A stretch of DNA of 64,000 bases from Neobacillus sp. WH10 (GTDB taxonomy: Bacteria > Bacillota > Bacilli > Bacillales > Cytobacillaceae). The stretch's first letter is position 1. Each line of letters begins with the position of its first letter. This document shows positions 36,518-45,520 of this stretch, in pieces. The DNA lies in NCBI RefSeq assembly GCF_030123405.1, contig NZ_CP126110.1, positions 4,588,001 to 4,652,000 on the forward strand. The letters run 5' to 3'. Both the position numbers and the translations under genes were made by a program. Under the pieces are notes generated by a model that was not told the origin of the DNA, did not search any database, and was given only the letters and a program-made list of their open reading frames with translations.

Positions 36518-37132
36518 ATGTCAGAGCGGCATGCAGATAGAAGAATTATTCGAACAAAGCGGATGATCCGCGACGCTCTTACTTTGCTAATGGAGGAAAA
36601 AGGATTTGAAGCGATTACCGTCCGTGATCTAACCGAAAGAGCGGATATTAATCGCGGAACCTTTTATTTACATTATGAGGATAAATACGATTTATTAGAG
36701 CAATGCGAAGAAGAAATTATCAACGGGATCAATAAGTTAACTCTTAAGATCAATCCAGAAGATGCCTTAAGCTTTGATGGTCAAAAGGAGCCATTTCCGT
36801 TTATTGTTTACTTATTTGAATACTTACACGAGAATTCTAGTTTTATGAAGGCTGTCTTGGGTCCAAATGGAGACGCATCCTTTCAGGAAAAATTGAAGGA
36901 ATTAATTAAAAGGACCTTTTATCAAAATATCCTCTCCAAAATAAATCAAGAAGACATGCTTGTGCCAGTTGATTTTCTCATTGCCTATGTCTGCTCGGCC
37001 CACCTCGGTGTGATCCAGCATTGGTTAGAAAGTGGTATGGAAAAATCACCGCGAGAAATGGCATTGATTTTAGCTCGAATTACCCTTTTAGGGCCTAGAC
37101 AGGTTTCAGGGCTATATAGTAAAGCTAAGTGA
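36518..37132 (+). CDS. TetR/AcrR family repressor
   Basis: A 204-residue regulator. The N-terminal TetR HTH reads RMIRDALTLLMEEKGFEAIT then VRDLTERADINRGTFYLHYE. The C-terminal ligand domain is of the TetR_C_7 type (FIVYLFEYLHENSSFMKAVL). I start it at the ATG at 36518, 9 nt after a GGGGG site; a GTG two codons earlier is too close. It precedes an MFS drug exporter on the same strand, and a perfect palindrome in that promoter is a likely operator. Confidence 0.88.
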   Translation: MSERHADRRIIRTKRMIRDALTLLMEEKGFEAITVRDLTERADINRGTFYLHYEDKYDLLEQCEEEIINGINKLTLKINPEDALSFDGQKEPFPFIVYLFEYLHENSSFMKAVLGPNGDASFQEKLKELIKRTFYQNILSKINQEDMLVPVDFLIAYVCSAHLGVIQHWLESGMEKSPREMALILARITLLGPRQVSGLYSKAK

Positions 37133-37270
37133 AGACAGTTAGAGCATCTTCACTTTTTCTATTGTGTCAAAATGATAATAATTAAAGGCTGATAACTTTC
37201 AAGTAGCAGTAACTGATGTACTGTATTGGAAAATTTTTTTATTGCAAAAATTGAGGTGCTGGTGATATTA

Positions 37271-37317
37271 TTGTTAGTACTTGAAATTAAGGTATAAGAA
37301 AATGAACTAACAGTTCA
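37271..37317 (+). promoter_or_regulatory. Promoter and TetR operator of the MFS exporter gene
   Basis: TTGTTA (37271), a 16-nt spacer and TATAAG (37293) are followed by the perfect inverted repeat TGAACTAACAGTTCA (37303-37317), immediately before the AAGGAGG ribosome site. A repressor bound here would block transcription. The adjacent TetR gene is the obvious candidate. Confidence 0.6.
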
Positions 37318-37329
37318 AGGAGGACAATA

Positions 37330-38859
37330 ATGGAAACAACCAATATAAAAAATGAACGTCCACCATATGGGATTCTTGCCATCCTTATGATTGGTGCTTT
37401 TATTTCCATGTTAAATGAAACACTATTGAATGTTGCATTACCATCGATCATGAAGGATTTAGATGTGGGTGCATCCACTGTTCAATGGCTGTCAACAGGT
37501 TATATGCTTGTGAATGGGATTATGATACCAGCAACAGCCTTTTTGATTCAAAAATATTCCGTTAGAAGGTTATTTCTAACCGCGATTAGTTTATTTACAG
37601 TAGGAACATTTCTAGCAGGATTCTCTACTGCCTTTCCTGTATTGTTAGTTGCTCGGCTAATCCAAGCTTCTGGATCAGCGATAATGATGCCACTGCTAAT
37701 GAACGTGATGTTAAATAGCTTTCCACCTGAAAAAAGAGGGGGAGCGATGGGGCTTTTCGGGCTCATTTTCATTTTTGCTCCTGCAGTTGGCCCAACATTA
37801 TCCGGTTGGATGCTTGAACATTATGACTGGAGAATGTTATTTCACTTTGTTTCTCCGATTGCAGTGATTGTCCTTTTAATCGGGTTTTTCTTACTTAAGG
37901 ATAAAAAAGCTAAAGTCGAGATTAGTCTTGACTTCCTGTCGCTAGTGTTATCAAGTATTGGCTTTGGAGGATTGTTGTACGGATTTAGCTCAGCGGGTGA
38001 TAAAGGCTGGGATAGTCCACAAGTATATGGAACGATTATTGTCGGAGCGATTTCATTAATTCTGTTTATATTCCGTCAATTTAAACTTGAAAAACCAATG
38101 CTTGAATTCAGAATCTATAAATACCCAATGTTTGCATTATCATCAGCAATCTCTGTTGTTATCTCTATGGCGATGTTTTCAGCAATGCTGCTATTACCGA
38201 TCTATGTCCAAACAATTCGCGGGATTACTCCAATGAAATCTGGCTTGATGATGCTTCCAGGTGCACTACTGATGGGAATTATGTCCCCTATCACCGGGAA
38301 ATTATTTGATAAGATTGGCGGCCGCATTTTGGCTATTATCGGCTTATCGATTACGATTCTAACAAGTTATTTTTTCAGTAAATTAACGCTTGATACATCT
38401 TATACACACTTAATTCTTTTATATTCAGCACGGATGTTTGGGATGTCCATGGTGATGATGCCTGTTATGACAAATGGCTTAAACCAATTACCTGCGCGTT
38501 ATTATCCACACGGTACAGCGATGAACAGTACATTGCAGCAGGTATCAGGCGCAATTGGTTCTGCGCTGCTCGTTACGATCATGACAAATCGGACGCAAAC
38601 ACATGCGGAAGATTTAGCCGCATCCGCTATGAAACACTTAACGGAGAATCCTACTCCAGATGTAGTAGCTGAAATAAAGCAACAGATTGCAATGAAAGCG
38701 ATGTTGGAAGGAATTAATGATTCTTTCGTCGTATCGGTTGGAATTGCAAGTATTGCTCTTATCCTTGCTTTCTTTATCAAACGTTCAAAACAAGCTGATG
38801 ACCCGAACGAAGTGAAACCAGTTGATCAAAAAACGGTAAATAAATTAGTAGAAAATTAA
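37330..38859 (+). CDS. MFS multidrug exporter, DHA2 (EmrB/QacA) family
   Basis: A 509-residue transporter with 14 membrane segments. Family motifs are LNVALPSIMKDL in the first helix (the D1-like region), STGYMLVNGIMIPATAFLIQ, and motif C GLIFIFAPAVGPTLSGWM near residue 140. It exports drugs by proton antiport. TetR-type control is suggested by the palindrome in its promoter. A strong terminator follows. Confidence 0.92.
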   Translation: METTNIKNERPPYGILAILMIGAFISMLNETLLNVALPSIMKDLDVGASTVQWLSTGYMLVNGIMIPATAFLIQKYSVRRLFLTAISLFTVGTFLAGFSTAFPVLLVARLIQASGSAIMMPLLMNVMLNSFPPEKRGGAMGLFGLIFIFAPAVGPTLSGWMLEHYDWRMLFHFVSPIAVIVLLIGFFLLKDKKAKVEISLDFLSLVLSSIGFGGLLYGFSSAGDKGWDSPQVYGTIIVGAISLILFIFRQFKLEKPMLEFRIYKYPMFALSSAISVVISMAMFSAMLLLPIYVQTIRGITPMKSGLMMLPGALLMGIMSPITGKLFDKIGGRILAIIGLSITILTSYFFSKLTLDTSYTHLILLYSARMFGMSMVMMPVMTNGLNQLPARYYPHGTAMNSTLQQVSGAIGSALLVTIMTNRTQTHAEDLAASAMKHLTENPTPDVVAEIKQQIAMKAMLEGINDSFVVSVGIASIALILAFFIKRSKQADDPNEVKPVDQKTVNKLVEN

Positions 38860-38864
38860 TCCGT

Positions 38865-38896
38865 TAGGGGTGACGAAATGTCATCCCTATTTTTTT
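38865..38896 (+). terminator. Terminator of the MFS gene
   Basis: TAGGGGTGAC / GTCATCCCTA hairpin, then a run of seven T residues. Confidence 0.85.
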
Positions 38897-39064
38897 ATAT
38901 AATACTGTCTTTAAGAATTTGTCGCGTTTGGTCAAGGATACTTCCAGCCACTTTATCCCTTTTTCAAATTATAGACATAATTCATCTTTCTGTTCATTGT
39001 TTAAATCGTCTGGAGTTGTAAAATAAATAATAAGAACGATTTACCTTTACGAGGGGGAACAAGA

Positions 39065-39790
39065 ATGGATTCAACCATTAAAGTGGAACAGGTGAATAAA
39101 AGATTTGGCAAAAACCCCGTTTTGAATGATGTTAACTTAACCATCCCGAAAGGCCAATTATTCGGATTAATCGGTCCTTCAGGAGCAGGGAAAACAACGC
39201 TAGTAAAAATGATCGTTGGCATGGAAAAGTGCGACACAGGTTCGATTCATGTTTTGGGCAGGAAAGTGCCGAATCTGAAGTTATTACAGGAAATTGGTTA
39301 CATGGCGCAATCCGATGCCTTGTATGTTGAGTTAACAGGTGAAGAGAATCTGAAGTTTTTTGCATCGCTTTATAAGTTGAATAAAGAAGAACAGAAAAGG
39401 CGTATCACTTATGCGGCCGATCTGGTTAATCTGACAGCTGATTTAAAGAAACGGGTAGCTGCCTATTCTGGCGGGATGAAACGACGTTTATCCCTGGCGA
39501 TTGCGCTCATTCAAGATCCGAAAATTTTGATTTTAGATGAGCCAACTGTAGGAATTGACCCGGAATTGAAATTGTCCATTTGGGCTGAATTATTACGTTT
39601 GAAAAATGAAGAAGAAAAAACGATTATCGTGACCACCCATGTGATGGATGAGGCGGTTAAATGTGATTATGTTGCAATGGTTCGCGATGGCCGTATTTTA
39701 ACGAGCGGCACTCCAAATGAGTTAAAAGCTTTATTCAAAACAGACGATTTCGATGAGGTATTCCTGAAAGCAGGGGTGAAACAGTCATGA
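39065..39790 (+). CDS. ABC transporter ATPase, drug-export (DrrA/ABC-2) type
   Basis: A 241-residue ATPase: Walker A GPSGAGKTTLVKMIVG, Q-loop YMAQSDALY, signature YSGGMKRRLSLAIALI, Walker B ILILDEPTVGIDP and switch His in VTTHVMDEA. Its ATG at 39065 follows ACGAGGGGGA. The last bases overlap the start of the permease gene (ATGA). Together they form a two-gene exporter of unknown substrate. Confidence 0.92.
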   Translation: MDSTIKVEQVNKRFGKNPVLNDVNLTIPKGQLFGLIGPSGAGKTTLVKMIVGMEKCDTGSIHVLGRKVPNLKLLQEIGYMAQSDALYVELTGEENLKFFASLYKLNKEEQKRRITYAADLVNLTADLKKRVAAYSGGMKRRLSLAIALIQDPKILILDEPTVGIDPELKLSIWAELLRLKNEEEKTIIVTTHVMDEAVKCDYVAMVRDGRILTSGTPNELKALFKTDDFDEVFLKAGVKQS

Positions 39791-40842
39791 GAATTATGGC
39801 ATTAATCAAAAGAATCTGTCAGCAACTGCTTCGTGATAAACGAACATTAGCATTAATGTTTATGGCTCCGCTATTAATTTTAACCCTTATGTACTTTTTA
39901 TTTAATGGGAATACCGTTAAACCAAAATTAGGTGTCGTGGGGGTTGATTCTAGTCTTATAAAAGCCTTAAAAGATGCCGACATTAAGGTAAAAGAATATG
40001 AGAAAGTTACAAAAAGCACGGTGGTTGATGATAACCTTAACGGACTGCTGCAGCAGGAAAATGGAAAAATGGAATTAACACTCCAAAATGACGACCCAAG
40101 TTCCGCAAAGGGCTTACAAGCGAAGGTAAACCAAACGGTTTCAGCTCTTTCTATGTCCAAACTCATCCAGCAAAATCCGGCATTAGCAGGGATGATGCCT
40201 AAAAAGATTGAAACAAACTATATTTATGGAAATAAAGAAACGGTGTTTTTCGATGTTTTAAGTCCAATATTCGTTGGTTTTTTTGTCTTCTTCTTTGTCT
40301 TTATCATTTCAGGTATTGGATTATTACGGGAACGAACAACGGGAACATTAGAACGGTTATTATCAACCCCGATCCAAAGAGGAGAAATTGTCACGGCTTA
40401 TTTGGTCGGCTATGGGATGTTTGCGGTTATTCAAACGGTTATTGTCGTTTTTTATTCTATTAATGTATTAGATATCGTGCTCGTTGGATCGATATGGAAT
40501 GTACTTCTGATTAATTTGCTCTTAGCATTGGTGGCATTATCGTTAGGAATATTGTTGTCAACGTTCGCCGCTTCCGAATTTCAAATGATGCAATTTATCC
40601 CGATCGCGGTCGTTCCACAAATATTTTTTGCAGGGATATTCCCTCTAGAGGGAATGGCAGATTGGCTCCAGGCGATTGCAAAGGCATTCCCTATGTATTA
40701 TGCCGGCGATGCATTAAGGGGCGTTATGTATAAAGGATATAGTTTTAGTGAGATTAGCTGGGACCTTTTGGCCTTAGTAATCTTCGCTGCAATATTTATC
40801 ATACTTAATATCTTTTCCTTGAAAAAGTATCGGAAATTATAA
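39787..40842 (+). CDS. ABC-2 type exporter permease
   Basis: A 351-residue permease. One N-terminal membrane helix (LALMFMAPLLILTLMYFLF) is followed by an extracytoplasmic domain of about 140 residues, then five helices. The loop RERTTGTLERLLSTPIQRGE is the ABC-2 coupling motif, and FPLEGMADWLQAIAKAFPMY is typical near the end. It is translationally coupled to the ATPase and followed by a terminator. Confidence 0.9.
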   Translation: MRIMALIKRICQQLLRDKRTLALMFMAPLLILTLMYFLFNGNTVKPKLGVVGVDSSLIKALKDADIKVKEYEKVTKSTVVDDNLNGLLQQENGKMELTLQNDDPSSAKGLQAKVNQTVSALSMSKLIQQNPALAGMMPKKIETNYIYGNKETVFFDVLSPIFVGFFVFFFVFIISGIGLLRERTTGTLERLLSTPIQRGEIVTAYLVGYGMFAVIQTVIVVFYSINVLDIVLVGSIWNVLLINLLLALVALSLGILLSTFAASEFQMMQFIPIAVVPQIFFAGIFPLEGMADWLQAIAKAFPMYYAGDALRGVMYKGYSFSEISWDLLALVIFAAIFIILNIFSLKKYRKL

Positions 40843-40843
40843 G

Positions 40844-40877
40844 AAAAGTGGGGATTATGTTTATCCCCACTTTTTTT
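40844..40877 (+). terminator. Terminator of the ABC exporter operon
   Basis: AAAAGTGGGGAT and TTATCCCCACTTTTTTT are complementary around a short loop, 2 nt after the permease stop. Confidence 0.88.
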
Positions 40878-41100
40878 GTTACTTTATCTTATTGCTTTTA
40901 ACCCTCTGCTCCATGCCACCACTTTGCCAAGATTGTATTAACATTCGTCAAATGCAATTCAGCTGCTTTTCCAACCCAATCCTTTTGCGGCTAAAATTAC
41001 ATCCAATTTAATACAAGAGCTATAAAAAAATATTACAAGAATAATTAAAAGTGAACTACAAATAATATTTACCATAATTATACTTTTAGGGGGGATAGCT

Positions 41101-42195
41101 ATAAAGAAGTCAGATTCAATTACAGTATTTCAATTAATCCTATTATCTATGACTGCAGTTGGCTTAAAGAATCATGTCACTATTATTTCACCACTGATAC
41201 AAACTGTAGGAAGAGATTCTTGGTTAAGTGTGATTGTTTCACTTTTTTTGGTACTTCTCTGGATTCCTCTTCTATTTTTTATTCATAAAAAAACAAGGCA
41301 GGAGCACTTGAATATATGGATGCAAAAAAATATTGGAAAAGGGCTGAGCAATATCTTTTTTTTCATTATTATCCTTTATCTTACCCTTTTAGCAGGGGTT
41401 ACATTAAGGGAGACAATTACTTGGGTCAATATTACTTTCCTCCCGAAGACCCCTTTTTTTTTGCTGGCATCTTGTTTTGCTTTGGTCTGTTGGGTGCTGG
41501 CAGGAACAAGTCTGCGTACCTTGAGTATCGTTAATATTTTTCTTTTATTTTTTATTATTATTCTCGGCTTTTTTGTGGCGTTTGCCAATTTTCAATACAA
41601 GAATTTTTCACTTCTTATGCCCTTTCTCGAACATGGGTTTCGGCCTGTTTTAAAAGGTACAGTATACCAATGTTCAGGGATGGTTGAATTAATGCTTCTT
41701 CTGTTTCTTCAACACAAAACTGAAACACCCATTCGGTTTCGCCATTTTGTAATAGCTTCAATTCTTTTAACATTGTTAACAGTTGGCCCTCTTATAGGGG
41801 CTGTGATTGAATTTGGACCCGTGGAAGCATCAAAACAGCGATTTCCTCCATACGAGGAATGGGGACTGGCCTCTCTGGGAAATTTTATTGAACACGTGGA
41901 CTTTTTATCCATCTACCAATGGCTATCAGGAGCATTTGTCCGAATTTCATTATTTTTACTGCTAATAAGGGAATATCTCCCATTTAAACAAAAACAAAAA
42001 TGGTTTCTGTTATTTATTTTAGCTGCAATTACTGCAATACCATTACTGCCAATCACTGATTTTCAATTCATGGAAATTTTATCTGCAATCATTTTACCAT
42101 TTACAGTTTGGTTCTTCTTAGGCTTATCAGTTTTCCTCGGTCTATTGGCAGCGTTTTTTGAAAGAAAAATTTGGAGGACGAACAATGATGTTTAA
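41101..42195 (+). CDS. GerAB-type spore germination permease, probable ATA start
   Basis: A 364-residue APC-family (spore_permease) protein with about ten membrane segments. If translation starts at ATA 41101, with AGGGGGG 6 nt upstream, the N-terminus KKSDSITVFQLILLSMTAVG makes a full first helix, as in GerAB proteins. The first ATG (41149) cuts that helix in half and has no ribosome site. It overlaps the next gene. The subunit works with the A and C subunits in the spore inner membrane as part of a nutrient receptor. Here the B gene comes first, not second as usual. Confidence 0.82.
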   Translation: MKKSDSITVFQLILLSMTAVGLKNHVTIISPLIQTVGRDSWLSVIVSLFLVLLWIPLLFFIHKKTRQEHLNIWMQKNIGKGLSNIFFFIIILYLTLLAGVTLRETITWVNITFLPKTPFFLLASCFALVCWVLAGTSLRTLSIVNIFLLFFIIILGFFVAFANFQYKNFSLLMPFLEHGFRPVLKGTVYQCSGMVELMLLLFLQHKTETPIRFRHFVIASILLTLLTVGPLIGAVIEFGPVEASKQRFPPYEEWGLASLGNFIEHVDFLSIYQWLSGAFVRISLFLLLIREYLPFKQKQKWFLLFILAAITAIPLLPITDFQFMEILSAIILPFTVWFFLGLSVFLGLLAAFFERKIWRTNNDV

Positions 42196-43705
42196 GAAAG
42201 AGCAAAAGAAAACCACACTAAATATAGCTAAAAGTCCTGATGAAAAGGATATTCCAACAGCCGCTAAGTCCCTTAACGAACAAACTCTTCGGGAGTTATT
42301 CAAAAAAAACGAAGATGTAAAATTTGAGCCTTTTACATTTAATCAGCACAAGGTGATGCTGACTTACTGTCAAGGGTTAGTTAGAAACGAAATGCTTTAT
42401 CAAACGGTTCCCGAACGTCTTGAAGCTCTTTTTTCGCAATTACAAGTAGAACCTAGCAAGGAAAAGATTCTCGAACTCCTTCGCCTCCCTTCTCTAAAAT
42501 TGGTAGAAAATGAAGATGAAGCAGTTTCAGAGATTTTTTCCGGAAAATTGCTGTTGAATTTTAATATACCGGGAAGCATTTTTCTAGTGGACATTTCGGA
42601 ACGGCCACAGCGAAACCCGGAAGAAACAAAAACTGAAGTAAGTATCTTAGGCCCACGTGACAATTTTATCGAAGACATTTCAATCAACATCGCATTAATT
42701 CGAAAACGACTTCGAACAACCTCGCTTGCCAGTAAATCGCTTGAAATTGGCAGACGAACCAGAACGAAAGTTTCTGTTCTTTATATAGACGATATTACTA
42801 ATAAGGAAATTTTACAAAACATCATGGAAAAGTTGTCAGCTATTGATATTGATGGACTCTTCAGCGGTACACAATTAGAAGAATTACTAGATAAAAACCC
42901 ATTCGGTCTTTTTCCACGTCATGCCTATTCGGGACGGCCGGACTTTGCCGTTCAATCTCTCCTTAACGGCAGAATCATAATTTTAATCGATGGGATTGCT
43001 TATGCTTATATAACACCAGTAAACCTATTCTATCTGTTAAAGAGTACCGAAGATAAAGAGCAGAACTATGCTTTTAACTCCTTTGAGCGATTAATGAGAG
43101 TTTTTGGAATTCTTGTGGCTACTTTCCTTCCGGGTTTCTGGGTTGCCCTCTCTTCTTTCCATCAGAATCAGCTTCCGCTCACGCTTTTAGCAACAATTGT
43201 AGAATCAAGAAGAGGAGTTCCTCTGCCCACTGCTCTCGAAGCCTTATTAATGCTGCTTATTTTCGAATTATTTAGGGAAGCTGGCCTGCGTTTGCCAACT
43301 GCAGTAGGACAAACACTCAGTGTAATAGGCGGACTTATTATCGGAGATGCGGCAATTAGAGCAGGTTTAACAAATCCTGCCATGCTTGTTGTCATTTCAG
43401 GCTCGACTATTGCTACTTTTACACTGGTAAACCAGTGGTTAATTGGAACAATTTCTATAATACGGTTTTTTGTCATCTTTTGCGTTTCCCTTTTTGGTTT
43501 TTTTGGTTTTTTTATATCAATCTATATTATTTTAATTTACATTGCTAAAATTCGGATTTTTGGAGTTCCTTATTTAGGCTTAGTCACCCGTATTGATATG
43601 ATGAATATCTTAAAAACTGTTTTTCGTTTACCCGATTCTAAAAAAGTCAGTAGAGTAAACTCTCTGAACCCTAACGATCCTACCCGAAAAGAAGGGAAAT
43701 CCTAA
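42185..43705 (+). CDS. GerAA-type spore germination receptor subunit
   Basis: A 506-residue GerA-family protein. The hydrophilic N-terminal half has the conserved segment DIERPQRNPEETKTEVSILG-like (here DISERPQRNPEETKTEVSI), GPRDNFIEDISINIALIRKR and PFGLFPRHAYSGRPD. The C-terminal half has about five membrane helices (SRRGVPLPTALEALLML). I start at ATG 42185, where GGAGG is 7 nt upstream. It overlaps the B-subunit stop. Expression is expected in the forespore (SigG), though I did not assign the promoter. Confidence 0.93.
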   Translation: MMFKKEQKKTTLNIAKSPDEKDIPTAAKSLNEQTLRELFKKNEDVKFEPFTFNQHKVMLTYCQGLVRNEMLYQTVPERLEALFSQLQVEPSKEKILELLRLPSLKLVENEDEAVSEIFSGKLLLNFNIPGSIFLVDISERPQRNPEETKTEVSILGPRDNFIEDISINIALIRKRLRTTSLASKSLEIGRRTRTKVSVLYIDDITNKEILQNIMEKLSAIDIDGLFSGTQLEELLDKNPFGLFPRHAYSGRPDFAVQSLLNGRIIILIDGIAYAYITPVNLFYLLKSTEDKEQNYAFNSFERLMRVFGILVATFLPGFWVALSSFHQNQLPLTLLATIVESRRGVPLPTALEALLMLLIFELFREAGLRLPTAVGQTLSVIGGLIIGDAAIRAGLTNPAMLVVISGSTIATFTLVNQWLIGTISIIRFFVIFCVSLFGFFGFFISIYIILIYIAKIRIFGVPYLGLVTRIDMMNILKTVFRLPDSKKVSRVNSLNPNDPTRKEGKS

Positions 43706-44871
43706 TGAGGAGAAAACTGATAAAACACTTTTTTCTTACATTGATCGTGCTGACTGTTATTCCGATTGCCGGTTGCTGGGATACAACTGAATCAGAGCGA
43801 ATGGTATATGCTCAAGGGATTGGAGTGGATTATAAGGATGGCCGTTATACCGTTTATTTACAAGTGATAAATTTACGATTAATGGCTAAATCTGAGTCCA
43901 GCGGTCCTGGAGGGGCTCAAGAAAATGTTGAAGTCGGACATGCCTCAGCAGAATCGTTTGATAAAGCAGTCTTCAACCTCTATAAAAGTGCCCAAAGACG
44001 CATTTTTTGGGGCCATCTTTCCTATCTTGTTTTCACTGAAGATGCCCTAAAACAAGTGGGGATCAAATCGACCATTGATATGTTGGATCGCTATCGGGAG
44101 ACACGCTATCGCATTTGGATTTATGCAACGAAGGAACCCCTTTCAAAAGTATTCGTTACTACTCCAATTCTTGATTTGTCTACCGCACTATCAAGGCTAA
44201 GTGATCCAAAAGCCGCATTTCATCAAAGTTCGTTTATTCGTCCAATCGATATGAGAGAACTGCTTATTGCGATAGACGAGCCTGGGCACGAGGTAATTAT
44301 GCCTTTCATAAGCATTTCTGAAAAAGCATGGGTGACAGATAAGGGGGGGCATGATGCCATTAAAATAGATGGGATTGCTGTTACTACAGCTGATGCTCTT
44401 AAGGGAGACATAACAAACGATCACGCCATAGGTTTTAGGTGGATGAGTAAAGATTTTGTTCGAGACGGGATAGAGGTAAAAAGTAAAAAAGGACCAAAAT
44501 TTAATATAGTGATTGAAAAGTTAAAGGTAAAGGTAATTCCAATCGTAAAAAATTCAAATATTTATTTTAATGTAAAGATCAAAGCTAAAGCTGTTGTTCT
44601 TGTCCTTGTAGAAAAAGTGAATCTTGATTGGTTAGCAACAGAAACAGAAAAGGAAATAAAAAAACAAGTTATGGAAACTTATTCAAAGGGACTTAGCATC
44701 GACGCAGATGTGTTTCGACTATCAGAGGTTCTTTATCGAAAAAAAGTAAAAGCCTGGAAACAGGCAGAATATAATGGAAAAATTCCGTTAACGAAAGATT
44801 CCATTAAGCTGGATATAAAAGTGAAATTGGTCAATGGAGCTAAACAACGGAAAAAACCTACTATAGATTAA
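43705..44871 (+). CDS. Ger(x)C family germination lipoprotein
   Basis: A 388-residue lipoprotein. The signal ends in a lipobox (PIAGC) followed by WDTTESERMVYAQGIGVDYK, the GerC hallmark (CWD.xE). FINAL-domain text PLSKVFVTTPILDLSTALSR and a C-terminal domain fit the family. It begins within one base of the A-subunit stop. It completes the B-A-C receptor operon. Confidence 0.93.
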   Translation: MRRKLIKHFFLTLIVLTVIPIAGCWDTTESERMVYAQGIGVDYKDGRYTVYLQVINLRLMAKSESSGPGGAQENVEVGHASAESFDKAVFNLYKSAQRRIFWGHLSYLVFTEDALKQVGIKSTIDMLDRYRETRYRIWIYATKEPLSKVFVTTPILDLSTALSRLSDPKAAFHQSSFIRPIDMRELLIAIDEPGHEVIMPFISISEKAWVTDKGGHDAIKIDGIAVTTADALKGDITNDHAIGFRWMSKDFVRDGIEVKSKKGPKFNIVIEKLKVKVIPIVKNSNIYFNVKIKAKAVVLVLVEKVNLDWLATETEKEIKKQVMETYSKGLSIDADVFRLSEVLYRKKVKAWKQAEYNGKIPLTKDSIKLDIKVKLVNGAKQRKKPTID

Positions 44872-45041
44872 TTCTGTTTATTGCTTTTGATTCATTTTGT
44901 ACTTTTATAGCTTTGAGTCTAGACTTAGATAGTCGTTTATCCAAGAATTATGAATTTCAAATGAATCACTGCTCTTGGGCCCTTCTAAGTAATCTAAGGA
45001 CCCTTACTATCGTATCTAATTGGTTTCTTTTACGACAGTTT

Positions 45042-45073
45042 AAAACCCTGGAGACATCGCGCTCCAGGGTTAA
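45042..45073 (-). terminator. Terminator of the coat-like gene
   Basis: AACCCTGGAG / CTCCAGGGTT is a perfect 10-bp hairpin followed by TTTT on the minus strand, 14 nt beyond the stop. Confidence 0.75.
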
Positions 45074-45086
45074 ATACATTTTTAAG

Positions 45087-45269
45087 TTAGCAACAGAACC
45101 CGTGGTGGTGCATCGGATAAAATCCATGATGGAATCCATAATGATGATGGTGGAAAGGATAGCCATACCCATAATGATGGTAAGGATAACCCCCATATCC
45201 CATGCCATAACCAGGATAACCTGGATATCCTCCATAACCCATAGGGCCTCCAAAGAATTGTCTTTGCAT
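45087..45269 (-). CDS. Gly/Tyr/His-rich spore-coat-like protein
   Basis: A 60-residue protein made almost only of Gly, Tyr, His, Pro and Phe: MQRQFFGGPMGYGGYPGYPG, then GYGGYPYHHYGYGYPFHHHH and a CC end. GAGGAGGAGAT lies 6 nt before the ATG. A SigK-like -10 sits upstream. Composition resembles coat or crust proteins, which are often Tyr-rich and cross-linked. I know no exact family, so the function is inferred. Overlapping frames on the same strand are artefacts of the repeats. Confidence 0.65.
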   Translation of the reverse strand: MQRQFFGGPMGYGGYPGYPGYGMGYGGYPYHHYGYGYPFHHHHYGFHHGFYPMHHHGFCC

Positions 45270-45299
45270 TTTTTATCTCCTCCTCAAATTGTTTCAAAA

Positions 45300-45308
45300 T
45301 ACTATATG
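45300..45308 (-). promoter_or_regulatory. SigK-like -10 element of the coat-like gene
   Basis: The minus strand reads CATATAGTA, an exact match to the SigK -10 consensus CATANNNTA, about 31 nt before the start codon. The -35 (AC) is too weak to assign, so this is suggestive only. Confidence 0.4.
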
Positions 45309-45481
45309 TGTCCATATTTAAAGAGGAATAGGTATTTGCCTATATTAGGAATTTTCTTAGCTGTTATTTTATTTTGTATTTAGTTATATTTCCATGGCAT
45401 TATTTAATCCTAATTTATCATTTACATGTCAAAATCCAATGTCCCTTCTGCTGAATACTACAATCCATTTAATTTTTTCAT

Positions 45482-45517
45482 AAAAAAAAGAGAAGGGTCA
45501 ACTTCTCTACAAAAAAA
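45482..45517 (-). terminator. Terminator of the short pyruvate kinase gene
   Basis: AGAGAAG / CTTCTCT hairpin followed by eight T residues on the minus strand. Confidence 0.82.
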
Positions 45518-45520
45518 CAA

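Noticed and set aside
44966..45315. Longer minus-strand frames overlapping the coat-like gene
   Set aside because: They are frame-shifted readings of its repeats. The 60-residue frame has the ribosome site.
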